This document shows positions 28,023 through 36,472 of a stretch of DNA of 64,000 nucleotides, one piece after another. Position numbers and translations under genes: made by a program. The notes under the pieces were generated by a model. The model searched no databases. It was not told the DNA's origin and was given only the letters and a program-made list of their open reading frames with translations. Source of the stretch: Pleomorphomonas sp. PLEO (GTDB lineage: Bacteria > Pseudomonadota > Alphaproteobacteria > Rhizobiales > Pleomorphomonadaceae); NCBI RefSeq assembly GCF_041320595.1, contig NZ_CP166625.1, forward strand, positions 3,284,001 through 3,348,000, in the 5' to 3' direction. Position 1 is the first letter of the stretch. Each line of letters opens with the position of its first letter.

Positions 28023-28838
28023 TCAAAGACCGGCCGGTGTCGCGGCGACAACTTCGATGTCGCAGGCGGTAGCGCCGGAAAACTCGATGCGCCCTTTGTC
28101 GCCGGGCATGACCTGATGAATGCCGGTGGTCATGCCGGTCAAAACGATGTCGCCGGCCCGTAGATGTCTGTTACGGGTCAACAGGTGCTCGGCCAGGAAC
28201 TGAAGGGCAGCGAACGGCCCCCCCATGACATTGGCGGCCGAGCCTTCGCCGGCAACGTTACCATTGATAAGCATGCGCGAGGTGAGCGCCGACAGGTCGG
28301 CGTCACGCCAGCCGGTGACTTCCGGCCCGACAACGGCGCCGGCGTTGTTGCCGTGATCGGATGCGATGGCGGTTGGTCCTAGATCGTTCAGAGTCGCCAG
28401 CGGGCTGGACGCGATTTCCGAACCGGCATGCAGGCCTGACAGCGCTTGCTTGATGGCGTCAGCGGTGAAGGTACCGTCGACCGGTAAAAGATCGCGGCCA
28501 AAGACCGCGACGAATTCGGCTTCCAGCGCCGCGAAGCCACCGACAAACACTGGTGCACGCGCTGCGCCGCCGGTCGGCAGGTAATGGACGTTACCAGCCA
28601 TAATGGGGCCGGCGAGACGGTTGGCACCGAGGCCTTCACGCAGATCGGGGCGAATACCGGCAATTTTCCAACCGGCGATTGCGCGGCCATCAAGGGCAAT
28701 GGCACGCTCTTGCACGCGATAGGCGTCGGCTAACGTGTTGGGCTGGACGCGGGGAAAGGCACCGAGCGCGATGGCGGCACGGCGCGCCTCGACGAAACGC
28801 GAGGCGATAAAGTCGACGTCTTCTTCTTGCAAATGCAT
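28023..28838 (-). CDS. 2-keto-4-pentenoate hydratase / FAH-superfamily enzyme
   Basis: Cytoplasmic metal-dependent enzyme of 271 residues related to MhpD and 2-oxo-hepta-3-ene-1,7-dioate hydratase. Visible features are GWKIAGIRPD, the metal-ligand pair in ALEAEFVAVFG, DHGNNAGAVVGP and the C-terminal GDIVLTGMTTGIHQVMPGD block. I chose ATG 28838 (GGGAGAG before it) rather than one at 28892. It lies upstream of the TRAP genes in the same direction and is divergent from a GntR regulator. It probably works on the imported acid or a product of it; the exact reaction is open. Confidence 0.82.
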   Translation of the reverse strand: MHLQEEDVDFIASRFVEARRAAIALGAFPRVQPNTLADAYRVQERAIALDGRAIAGWKIAGIRPDLREGLGANRLAGPIMAGNVHYLPTGGAARAPVFVGGFAALEAEFVAVFGRDLLPVDGTFTADAIKQALSGLHAGSEIASSPLATLNDLGPTAIASDHGNNAGAVVGPEVTGWRDADLSALTSRMLINGNVAGEGSAANVMGGPFAALQFLAEHLLTRNRHLRAGDIVLTGMTTGIHQVMPGDKGRIEFSGATACDIEVVAATPAGL

Positions 28839-28935
28839 GCCTGCCACTCTCCCTGGCTGTCGGCACACCAGCATTTCGTCGGCCCGAGGCAATCTCGTCT
28901 TCCACTTGGTGCCTGACGAAGGATGGCGTTTCCAC

Positions 28936-28956
28936 TACCATACTGATGTGGTATGG
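28936..28956. promoter_or_regulatory. Possible GntR operator in the divergent region
   Basis: TACCATAC and GTATGG/TGGTATGG half-sites face each other across 6-7 bases, midway between the hydratase-type gene and the GntR gene. FCD-type GntR regulators of sugar-acid genes often bind TGGTATACCA-like palindromes. No experimental match is implied. Confidence 0.4.
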
Positions 28957-29023
28957 CAGCTGTCGAGTAAGAAAAGCGGCATGCAGACTATTTGCCTGCC
29001 GCCGCAAAGGCGGGTGTCAGAAG

Positions 29024-29704
29024 ATGACGGTCGTTCTCCCGGACAGTTCCGAGGATTCGGCGGCGAGGCGTGTCGAGCGCGAGCTGCGCAAGGCAATCAT
29101 AACCCTCGAGATCCAACCCGGTGCGTCGCTGTCCGAGAAGGAACTCGCCGATCGCTACGGCGTGTCGCGTCAGCCGGTACGTGAAGCGCTGATCAACCTG
29201 GGCAATGCCGGTCTGGTCGGGATTTTGCCAAGGCGCGGCACCTTTGTGGTCAAGATATCACTCGACCTGATGCGGCAGGCCCGCTTTGTCCGCGAGTCGG
29301 TCGAGGTGGCGGTGGTGCGCCGCGCCTGCGCGTCGTTTGATCCGGAGGTGCGTCAACGGATAGACGGCATTCTTGCCCGGCAGACCGATCTTGCCGCCGA
29401 GCGGTCGCATTACGCGTTCCAACGAGAGGACGAAGCCTTTCATGCGGCTCTCGCCGAGGGGGCCGGCTTTCCAGCAGCCTGGGCAACGCTTGAGACCATA
29501 AAGGCGCATATGGACCGAGTCTGTCACCTGACCTTGCCGCTCCCCGAGACGCTACCCAAGGTGGTGGATGAACATCGGCGAATTGTTGATGCCATCGACG
29601 ATCGCGACGCGGATCGGGCGGAGGTGGCACTGAAGGTTCATCTCGACGGGATTCTTAAAGCCCTGCCCAGGGTGCGCGAGCAATTCGGGTTTCTCTTCGC
29701 CTGA
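29024..29704 (+). CDS. GntR-family regulator, FCD (FadR) type
   Basis: A 226-residue transcription factor. Winged helix at about 14-75 (GASLSEKELADRYGVSRQPV) is followed by an all-helical FCD domain. Acidic/His positions that bind a metal in this class are visible in EDEAFHAAL and DEHRRIVDAI. I chose ATG 29024; its ribosome site is modest (AGAAG). It is divergent from the hydratase-TRAP operon, which it most likely controls in response to the imported acid. Confidence 0.85.
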   Translation: MTVVLPDSSEDSAARRVERELRKAIITLEIQPGASLSEKELADRYGVSRQPVREALINLGNAGLVGILPRRGTFVVKISLDLMRQARFVRESVEVAVVRRACASFDPEVRQRIDGILARQTDLAAERSHYAFQREDEAFHAALAEGAGFPAAWATLETIKAHMDRVCHLTLPLPETLPKVVDEHRRIVDAIDDRDADRAEVALKVHLDGILKALPRVREQFGFLFA

Positions 29705-29855
29705 CGCGGTTGTACTGACATTTGAAACATGAGGCCGCGTGTTCGGAATGATTTTTTCTGCGAAAAATTGATACCTTCTGCTAAAAGTCGACGACTTCAT
29801 TGACGGCGCGGGTCTCCCGAAACTAGGTTTGCCGCGGTGAGGGCGGAGGACAGTC

Positions 29856-31334
29856 ATGTCGCGGGGGAAGCAGCCGACGCATGTCGCGGCGGTCGATGTC
29901 GGCGCCGGTAGCGGCCGTGTCATGTTGGCGACGTTCGACGGCGACCGTATCGAACTCGCAGAGGCCCATCGGTTCGAGGCTCGGCTCGGGAACGACCCGG
30001 TCACCGGATATGACTGCTGGGACAGCGAGACGATCGTCCGGGAAATCCGTCTTGGGATCGACAAAGCCGAGGCCATGGCGCCGATCGACAGCGTTGGTTG
30101 CGACACCTGGGGTGTCGATTACGTGCTTCTCGACGAGAAACTACGTCAGGTCGGCCTTTCCGTTGCCTATCGTGATGACAGAACCGCCGGGCTGATCGAC
30201 GAGGTGACCGCGATCATGCCAGCGGCTGAGATCTATCGGCGCACCGGCATTCATTTCCAGCCCTACAATACGCTTTATCAGCTGCGCGCTACCGCCAAGG
30301 AGCATCCCGACTGGCTGGCTGCCGCCCGACATCTTTTATTCACGCCCGACTATCTCCATTTCCGCCTGTCCGGCGTGATTGCCAACGAGTATTCGATTTC
30401 CACCACCTCGCAGCTTCTGTCGCTTGCGACGCGCGATTGGGATCCGGATCTGCTGGCGTTGGCCGGCGTTCGGCCGGGCCTCATGAAGACGCCGGTCGAA
30501 CCGGGGACCACGCTCGGACCGATGACCGGCCGCGATGGACGACGGCCGGTTCTGGTTATCGCCCCGGGTGGCCACGACACCGCGTCGGCCGTTGCAGTGG
30601 CACCGCTCGGCGGTCCAGACGAAGCCTTTCTGTCGTCGGGTACCTGGTCGCTGATGGGGATCGAGAGTCCCGTTCCCTACGTTGGCGATCTGGCGCGCGG
30701 TTTTAATATCGGCAACGAGGGCGGGGTTTGTGGCCGCTACCGCGTGTTGAAGAATCTTATGGGCCTTTGGCTGATACAGCGGGTGCGCAAGGAATTCGGT
30801 CAGCCAGCCTTCAGCGATCTCGTTGCCGCCGCCGCGGCGGCGCCTGCCTGGGCAAGCCTGATCAACCCAGACGATCCGCGCTTTCTTAACCCAGCCTCAA
30901 TGACGGGTACGATCCGAGCGCTCGCCGCCGAACACGGCGAACCGGTGCCGGATGGTCTGGGCGCGGTTGCCCGGACAGTATTCGACAGCCTCGCTCTCGA
31001 TTACGCCCGGGTGAAGGATGAACTCGAAGCGCTGACCGGGCGACTGCTTACCCACGTCCGCATCATCGGCGGCGGATCGCAGAATGGTCTTCTCAATCAA
31101 CTAACGGCCGATGCCTGTGGCATCCCCGTCAGCGCCGGTCCCGTTGAAACCTCGGCCCTCGGCAATGCCGCGCTTCAGATGATGGGGCTGGGCGTGATCG
31201 GATCGCTTGAGGAAGCGAGGAGCATCGTGCACCGGTCGTTCGGCGTGACCGAAATCGCGCCGGCAGCTATCGTGCCGTCTAGCGTTCGCGATCGCTTCCG
31301 GGTGATTGTTGAGGCAACGCCCGTCGTTCACTGA
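29856..31334 (+). CDS. rhaB: FGGY carbohydrate kinase, rhamnulokinase type
   Basis: ATP-dependent sugar kinase of 492 residues. The N-terminal FGGY half opens AAVDVGAGSGRVML and has CDTWGVDYVLLD and the YRDDRT substrate segment. The C-terminal half has APGGHDTASA, FLSSGTWSLMG and IIGGGSQNGLLNQLTAD. These are closest to L-rhamnulokinase (RhaB), which also acts on L-fuculose and L-xylulose in some bacteria. No rhamnose isomerase or aldolase adjoins it. The L-fucose genes at 45.0-47.5 kb lack a kinase, so it could serve them. GGGCGGAGGACAG precedes the ATG. Monocistronic. Confidence 0.85.
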   Translation: MSRGKQPTHVAAVDVGAGSGRVMLATFDGDRIELAEAHRFEARLGNDPVTGYDCWDSETIVREIRLGIDKAEAMAPIDSVGCDTWGVDYVLLDEKLRQVGLSVAYRDDRTAGLIDEVTAIMPAAEIYRRTGIHFQPYNTLYQLRATAKEHPDWLAAARHLLFTPDYLHFRLSGVIANEYSISTTSQLLSLATRDWDPDLLALAGVRPGLMKTPVEPGTTLGPMTGRDGRRPVLVIAPGGHDTASAVAVAPLGGPDEAFLSSGTWSLMGIESPVPYVGDLARGFNIGNEGGVCGRYRVLKNLMGLWLIQRVRKEFGQPAFSDLVAAAAAAPAWASLINPDDPRFLNPASMTGTIRALAAEHGEPVPDGLGAVARTVFDSLALDYARVKDELEALTGRLLTHVRIIGGGSQNGLLNQLTADACGIPVSAGPVETSALGNAALQMMGLGVIGSLEEARSIVHRSFGVTEIAPAAIVPSSVRDRFRVIVEATPVVH

Positions 31335-31692
31335 GGCGACTAACCGCCGTTTATCTTGTCTGAAATCGGCAAAGACTCCGTATTGGTCATCCTATTTGCT
31401 AAGGGAAACCGCTCGCGTTAACCGTTTCTTCACCTTGTCGTGAAGGTTGGGATACAATAATCCAATCGAGTTCGCATCGTTACAGTGAAGCGGAAGGCTG
31501 CCTTGGGAGTGGGAGCCGTCCTTGTTCGTTGGTTCGGAATCCTGGGGAGGAGGAGGAACGAGCGGGAAGGCGGCGAACTTGGTGGGGTTCAAAGCGAAAT
31601 CGATCTTTTAACGCCCGGCATACCGTGCCGTGCAATGGTTTGGCTTGCCCGCCACGCCGTCTCCCTCGACGAGTCTTCGTCGGGAGGAAAAG
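31335..31692. other. Leader region before cstA
   Basis: No convincing coding frame: one from 31485 and one from 31630 lack family-like sequence. The region is purine-rich around 31535-31580 (a GGGGAGGAGGAGGAACG-like run). At 31661-31687 it forms a hairpin that covers the cstA ribosome site. The promoter for cstA is presumably in the 5' half, where the sequence is AT-richer (31350-31460). Confidence 0.45.
31661..31687 (+). promoter_or_regulatory. Hairpin overlapping the cstA ribosome-binding site
   Basis: CGACGA (31667-31672) pairs with TCGTCG (31677-31682) around a 4-base loop, and CTCCCT can partly pair on into GGGAGG, the Shine-Dalgarno of cstA. The outer part has a wobble and a mismatch. 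It could lower translation unless opened. Confidence 0.35.
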
Positions 31693-33789
31693 ATGTCAAC
31701 AGTCGCCAAGATGCCCCGGTCTCCGGGCGAGTGGCTTGTCTGGATACTGATCGCTGTCGTCGGCGCCATCGCCCTCGGCGTCTTGGCGCTGAGCCGCGGC
31801 GAGACGATCAACGCGCTGTGGCTGGTGGTCGCGGCCGTTGCCTGCTATCTCGTCGCGTTCCGCTTCTATGCGCTGTTCATCGTCAGCCGCGTTCTCGGTG
31901 CGGATCCCGCTCGGCGGACGCCGGCCGTACGCCATAACGATGGCCTCGACTACGTCCCGACCGACAAATACGTGCTGTTTGGGCACCATTTCGCCGCCAT
32001 CGCCGGCGCCGGTCCGCTAGTCGGTCCCGTGCTCGCAGCTCAAATGGGGTATCTGCCGGGCACCATGTGGCTGATCGCCGGGGTGATCTTCGCCGGTGCG
32101 GTGCAGGATCTCCTGATCCTGTTCGCGTCGACCCGTCGCGATGGACGCTCGCTTGGCGACATGATCAAGACTGAACTCGGTCCGGTGCCGGGCATCGTTG
32201 CTTCGATCGGCATCCTGATGATCATGATCATCCTGCTTGCCGTGCTGGCCCTCATCGTCGTCAAGGCGCTGGCCGGCAGTCCGTGGGGCACTTTCACGGT
32301 GTTTGCCACCATCCCGATCGCCGTCCTGATGGGGCTTTACAGCCGCTTCTTCAGGCCCGGACGCATCGGTGAAATGAGCGCCATCGGCGTCGTGTTGCTG
32401 CTGCTCGCCATCATCTTCGGCCGTACGGTGGCCGAGAGCGAGACGCTGGCGCCGCTGTTCACTTACAAAGGTGAAGCGCTGGCCCTCATCCTGATCGGCT
32501 ACGGCTTCGTTGCCTCGGTTCTACCAGTGTGGTTCCTGCTGGCGCCGCGCGATTATTTGTCGACCTTCCTGAAGATCGGCACCATCCTGGCGCTGGCCAT
32601 CGGCATCGTCTTCGTGATGCCGGAGATGAAAATGCCGGCGGTGACGAAGTTCATTGATGGTACGGGGCCGGTGTTCTCCGGCAACCTGTTCCCGTTCCTG
32701 TTCATCACCATCGCCTGCGGCGCCATCTCGGGCTTCCACTCGCTGATCGCCTCGGGCACCACGCCCAAGATGATCGAGAGCGAGAGTCAGTTCCGCTTCA
32801 TTGGCTATGGCGCGATGCTGATGGAGAGCTTCGTCGGCATCATGGCACTGATTGCCGCCTCGGTGATCGAGCCGGGTGTCTACTTCGCCATGAACACCGC
32901 GCCCGGCGTCATCGGCACCACCGCCGATCAGGCGGCACAGGTGATCTCGGCCTGGGATCCGCTCTTCACCGTCACGCCGGACATGCTGACGGAGATGGCA
33001 AAGAACGTTGGCGAAGCGACCATACTTTCGCGCGCTGGTGGCGCGCCGACGCTGGCTGTCGGTATGGCGCACATCCTGTCGGGCGCGCTCGGCGGCGTGG
33101 CGCTGATGCCGTTCTGGTATCATTTCGCCATTCTGTTCGAGGCGTTGTTCATCCTGACGACGGTCGACGCCGGTACGCGCGTCGCCCGCTTCATGATCCA
33201 GGATCTGCTCGGCACGGCTGTCCCCGCCTTCCGCCAAACCCACAGCTGGCCGGCCAATCTTATTGCCACGGCAATCGCTGTCGCGGCTTGGGGTTACTTC
33301 CTCTACCAAGGCGTGGTCGATCCACTCGGCGGCATCAATACGCTGTGGCCGTTGTTCGGCATTGCCAACCAGATGCTGGCGGCCATCGCGCTGGCCTTCG
33401 GCACGGTGATGCTGTTCAAGATGAAGCGGCAGGCCTACGCCTGGGTGGCGTTGGTGCCGCTTGCCTGGCTTTCCGTCTGTACGCTGACCGCCGGCTGGCA
33501 GAAGCTGTTCGATGGTCGCCCGGCGGTGGGTTTCATCGCCCAGGCCAATCGCTTCTCCAAGGCGATTGCCGACGGCACCGTCCTGGCCCCGGCCAAGACC
33601 GTGGAGGACATGCAACGCGTAGTCTTCAACCAATGGGTCGATGCGGCGCTGACCGCCGTGTTCATGATCATCGTCGTCGGCATGCTGGTGTTCGGCGTTC
33701 AGGCGATGCTGAAGGCGCTGCGCCAGCAGAAGCCAACCGCGAGCGAGGTGGGTGATGACCTGTCAGGTGTGCGGCCTCAAGCTACCTGA
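31693..33789 (+). CDS. cstA: Carbon starvation protein A family pyruvate/peptide transporter
   Basis: Large inner-membrane transporter of 698 residues with about 17 helices. CstA landmarks are VLGADPARRTPA, NDGLDYVPTDKYVLFGHHFA, AGAGPLVGPVLAAQMGYLPG, SGFHSLIASGTTPKMI and the FGIANQMLAAIALA segment near the C-terminus. Family members import pyruvate or peptides when carbon is short. I chose ATG 31693 after GGGAGGA. The end overlaps the YbdD gene by 35 bases, the usual CstA-YbdD pairing. Confidence 0.95.
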   Translation: MSTVAKMPRSPGEWLVWILIAVVGAIALGVLALSRGETINALWLVVAAVACYLVAFRFYALFIVSRVLGADPARRTPAVRHNDGLDYVPTDKYVLFGHHFAAIAGAGPLVGPVLAAQMGYLPGTMWLIAGVIFAGAVQDLLILFASTRRDGRSLGDMIKTELGPVPGIVASIGILMIMIILLAVLALIVVKALAGSPWGTFTVFATIPIAVLMGLYSRFFRPGRIGEMSAIGVVLLLLAIIFGRTVAESETLAPLFTYKGEALALILIGYGFVASVLPVWFLLAPRDYLSTFLKIGTILALAIGIVFVMPEMKMPAVTKFIDGTGPVFSGNLFPFLFITIACGAISGFHSLIASGTTPKMIESESQFRFIGYGAMLMESFVGIMALIAASVIEPGVYFAMNTAPGVIGTTADQAAQVISAWDPLFTVTPDMLTEMAKNVGEATILSRAGGAPTLAVGMAHILSGALGGVALMPFWYHFAILFEALFILTTVDAGTRVARFMIQDLLGTAVPAFRQTHSWPANLIATAIAVAAWGYFLYQGVVDPLGGINTLWPLFGIANQMLAAIALAFGTVMLFKMKRQAYAWVALVPLAWLSVCTLTAGWQKLFDGRPAVGFIAQANRFSKAIADGTVLAPAKTVEDMQRVVFNQWVDAALTAVFMIIVVGMLVFGVQAMLKALRQQKPTASEVGDDLSGVRPQAT

Positions 33790-33985
33790 TCCGCGTGAGG
33801 TGGGTCTCAAACTTGTCCAGACGGCGCGTCTGATGGTCGGCGTTCCCGATTACGACACCTATGTCGCCCATCGGGCTGCCAACCATCCGGATGATCCGGT
33901 GATGACGCGGGAAGAGTTCTTCCGCAACAGCCAGGAACGCCGCTACGGCGGTGGCTCCACCGGCGGTGTGTTCCGCTGCTGCTGA
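33755..33985 (+). CDS. ybdD: YbdD/YjiX-family small protein paired with CstA
   Basis: A 76-residue cytoplasmic protein with the YbdD core LVQTARLMVGVPDYDTYVAH, NHPDDPVMTREEFF, RRYGGG and a terminal Cys-Cys. In E. coli the homologue is needed with CstA-type transporters for pyruvate uptake. A GTG at 33752 is an alternative start one codon earlier. An unusual N-terminal CxxC (TCQVCGLK) comes from the part that overlaps cstA. Confidence 0.9.
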   Translation: MTCQVCGLKLPDPREVGLKLVQTARLMVGVPDYDTYVAHRAANHPDDPVMTREEFFRNSQERRYGGGSTGGVFRCC

Positions 33986-34002
33986 CCGAGGGCATCTCGA
34001 CT

Positions 34003-34047
34003 ACGGCGCCGGCTTCTTCCTTCCGGGAAAAGCCGGCGCCGTTATTT
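34003..34047 (+). terminator. Terminator of cstA-ybdD
   Basis: ACGGCGCCGGCTT and AAGCCGGCGCCGT form a perfect 13-bp stem around a 14-base loop, followed by TATTTTG. Confidence 0.9.
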
Positions 34048-34119
34048 TGCCGACGGCACTTGCGACTGTGACTTGATGGTCCCCATGTTTCCGCAGGGGC
34101 AAGGCAAGAGGAGTGAACG

Positions 34120-34500
34120 ATGCGTCTCGCAGCTCTGGTGTTTCTCGGCGGTCTCGCATCGATGTTTGCTGGGCCAGTTCTCGCCGGCGAGGTCTTCAGC
34201 TTCGATCAGGTGCGGGCAGGGCTCAATTCCAATCGGATTCATCTCGTCGACGTTCGCGAGGTCGATGAGTTCGCGGTCGGCCATGTGCCGGGCGCGGCCA
34301 ACCTGCCGCTTTCCACGTTCAAAGCCGAACAGCTACCGCCGCCATCGGAAATCCCGGTGGTGCTGATGTGTCGGTCCGGTCGCCGGGCAGGCGAAGCGTT
34401 GGCCATCGCCGAAGCTGCGGGGCGCGCCGACGTCGGAATCTATCCCGGCAGTATGATCGAGTGGACGGAGAAGAACGGCCCGGTTGTCGCCGGGCCGTAA
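34120..34500 (+). CDS. Periplasmic rhodanese-domain protein
   Basis: A 126-residue exported single-domain rhodanese. Signal peptide about 1-22 (ending VLAG), then VHLVDVRE-like HLVDVREVDEFAVGHVPGA and the active loop MCRSGRRAGEAL with Cys84, which carries persulfide sulfur in this family. GGCAAGAGGAG precedes the ATG. It is flanked by a terminator on the left and the convergent alpha-glucosidase on the right (12-base gap). Sulfur donor and acceptor are unknown. Confidence 0.88.
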   Translation: MRLAALVFLGGLASMFAGPVLAGEVFSFDQVRAGLNSNRIHLVDVREVDEFAVGHVPGAANLPLSTFKAEQLPPPSEIPVVLMCRSGRRAGEALAIAEAAGRADVGIYPGSMIEWTEKNGPVVAGP

Positions 34501-34512
34501 GCCGGCATTTCC

Positions 34513-36189
34513 TCAGCGGCTGTAGCGGTGGACGCGCGCCTCCCAACCTGCAAGGCGGTTGCTCTCCGACGACTTGGCGAGATTACCGAGCAACTGTTCG
34601 CCGACCTCGATGCCCGCTGGCAACTCGACGTCGATCGTCTCGCGCGAAAAGTTGAGAAGAACGAGCAAGGCTTCGTCGCCGAGCGCCCGCGTGTAGGCGA
34701 ACAGATGCGGATGCGCCGGCGCGAGATCGACGAAGTCGCCGTAGACGAGGGCAGGATGCGCTCGGCGCAAGTCGGCGAGCTTGGCATAGTGGTGATAGAC
34801 CGAGCTAGGGTCGGCGAGCGCGGTCTCGGCGTTGATCTCGGAATAGTTGGGATTGACGGCGAGCCAAGCCTTGCCGGCGGTGGTGAAGCCACCGTTCGGC
34901 GCGGCGCTCCATTGCATTGGCGTGCGGGCGTGGTCGCGGCTGGTGCGTGCCATGCCCTGGAGGAAGTCGGCGGCCGGTACCCGCCCGGTCAACACTTCAG
35001 CCTTCCAGGCATTTCTGACGGCGATGTCGTCATATTGCTCGACGGAGGTGAAGGGGTAGTTGGTCATGGCGAGTTCGTCGCCCTGGTAGATGAAGGGCGT
35101 CCCATGCAGGGTCATCAGCATGGTGGCCAGAAGCTTGGCCGACGGTACGCGCCAAGGCTCGGCCTCATCGCCGAAGCTGCTGACGAGGCGGGCGTTGTCG
35201 TGGTTGGACAAGAAGATGGTGTTCCAGCAATGGGGGCCGGTACTTTCCTTAAGGCGGCTGTAGACCGCCTTCAGTTCCGGCAAAGTCCATGGTCTGTAAC
35301 GAAAACCATCGTGACAGAGACGTACGGCATCGAAGTTGAAGATCATGTTCAGCTCGCCGCGCCGCTCGTCGACCAGATCGGGCGTCTGCTCGGGCGTGAC
35401 GCCGAAAGCCTCACCCACCGTCATCACGTCATATTCCGATAGAACCTCGCGGTTCATCTCCTGCAGGAATTCATGCAGGCGCGGGCCGACGGCATGGTAA
35501 TACTCGGTATGCTCGCGATGCTCCGGCGGATAGTCGGGGAAGGTCTGTTCCTTGGAAATCATCGGGATGACGTCCATGCGGAAGCCATCTACGCCCTTGT
35601 CGAGCCAGAAGCGCATGAGGTCGTAGACCTCGGCGCGTAGCTTGTCGTTTTCCCAGTTTAGGTCGGGCTGCTTATCGGCGAAGAGGTGGAGATAATATTC
35701 GCCGGTCGTCGGATCGAGCGTCCAGGCCGAACCAGAGAAATAGGAGCGCCAGTCATTGGGCGGGCCTTCACCGCGACCCGGGCGCCAGATGTAATAGTCG
35801 CGATAGAGATTGTCCTTCGACTTGCGGCTTTCGACGAACCAGACGTGTTCATCCGATGAGTGGTTGACGACAAGGTCGACGATAAGACGCATGCCGCGCG
35901 CTTTGAGGCCAGCGAGCAAGGCGTCGAAGTCTGCCATGGTGCCGAACTCGGCCATGACCTTGCGATAGTCGCGAATATCGTAGCCGTTGTCGGCGTTCGG
36001 CGAATCGTAATGCGGACTTAGCCAGACGACGTCGATGCCGAGGCCTTTGAGATAGTCGAGGCGCGAGATGATGCCCGGAATATCGCCGATGCCGTCGCCG
36101 TTCGAATCCTGAAAGGAGCGCGGGTAGATCTGGTAGACGACCGCCTCCTTCCACCAACGGCGGCTGATAGTCTCTTCGTTTTCCGACAT
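34513..36189 (-). CDS. GH13 alpha-glucosidase (oligo-1,6-glucosidase type)
   Basis: Cytoplasmic alpha-glucosidase of 558 residues. The catalytic barrel has VVYQIYPRSFQDSNGDGIGD, DLVVNHSS, nucleophile Asp206 in GFRMDVIP, acid/base Glu260 in VGEAF and the transition-state Asp331 in SNHDNAR. Val207 next to the nucleophile is associated with alpha-1,6 (isomaltose-type) preference in this family; alpha-1,4 enzymes usually have Ala or Thr. A small beta-domain ends the protein. No transporter adjoins it. TreC or sucrose-active relatives are alternatives. Confidence 0.88.
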   Translation of the reverse strand: MSENEETISRRWWKEAVVYQIYPRSFQDSNGDGIGDIPGIISRLDYLKGLGIDVVWLSPHYDSPNADNGYDIRDYRKVMAEFGTMADFDALLAGLKARGMRLIVDLVVNHSSDEHVWFVESRKSKDNLYRDYYIWRPGRGEGPPNDWRSYFSGSAWTLDPTTGEYYLHLFADKQPDLNWENDKLRAEVYDLMRFWLDKGVDGFRMDVIPMISKEQTFPDYPPEHREHTEYYHAVGPRLHEFLQEMNREVLSEYDVMTVGEAFGVTPEQTPDLVDERRGELNMIFNFDAVRLCHDGFRYRPWTLPELKAVYSRLKESTGPHCWNTIFLSNHDNARLVSSFGDEAEPWRVPSAKLLATMLMTLHGTPFIYQGDELAMTNYPFTSVEQYDDIAVRNAWKAEVLTGRVPAADFLQGMARTSRDHARTPMQWSAAPNGGFTTAGKAWLAVNPNYSEINAETALADPSSVYHHYAKLADLRRAHPALVYGDFVDLAPAHPHLFAYTRALGDEALLVLLNFSRETIDVELPAGIEVGEQLLGNLAKSSESNRLAGWEARVHRYSR

Positions 36190-36472
36190 GGCTTTCTCCC
36201 TTGGCGCGTCTATCTGGGGCCTTCCTTTATAAGGTGCAACCTAGCAAAAACGATTCATTATCCCGAGGCGGAATTGGGTACGGCTGGTGCTTCGGGTGAC
36301 ATAAAAGCCGCGAACGTGACATCCAAAGCGCATTGGGTGGTGTTTTGTTTCAATCGGCTTGATCAATCTTATCTCGATAATCCATTTGACGGATCAAAGC
36401 GGTGACGATTGATTGTCTGCTCGAAAAGAGAGACATCGGGCGTTGCCGATGGTCGCCAGGGAGGAAATCGCC

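Noticed and set aside
32521-33633. A 370-codon leftward open frame opposite cstA
   Set aside because: Antisense to membrane helices of CstA, giving a charged, unstructured-looking product without motifs.
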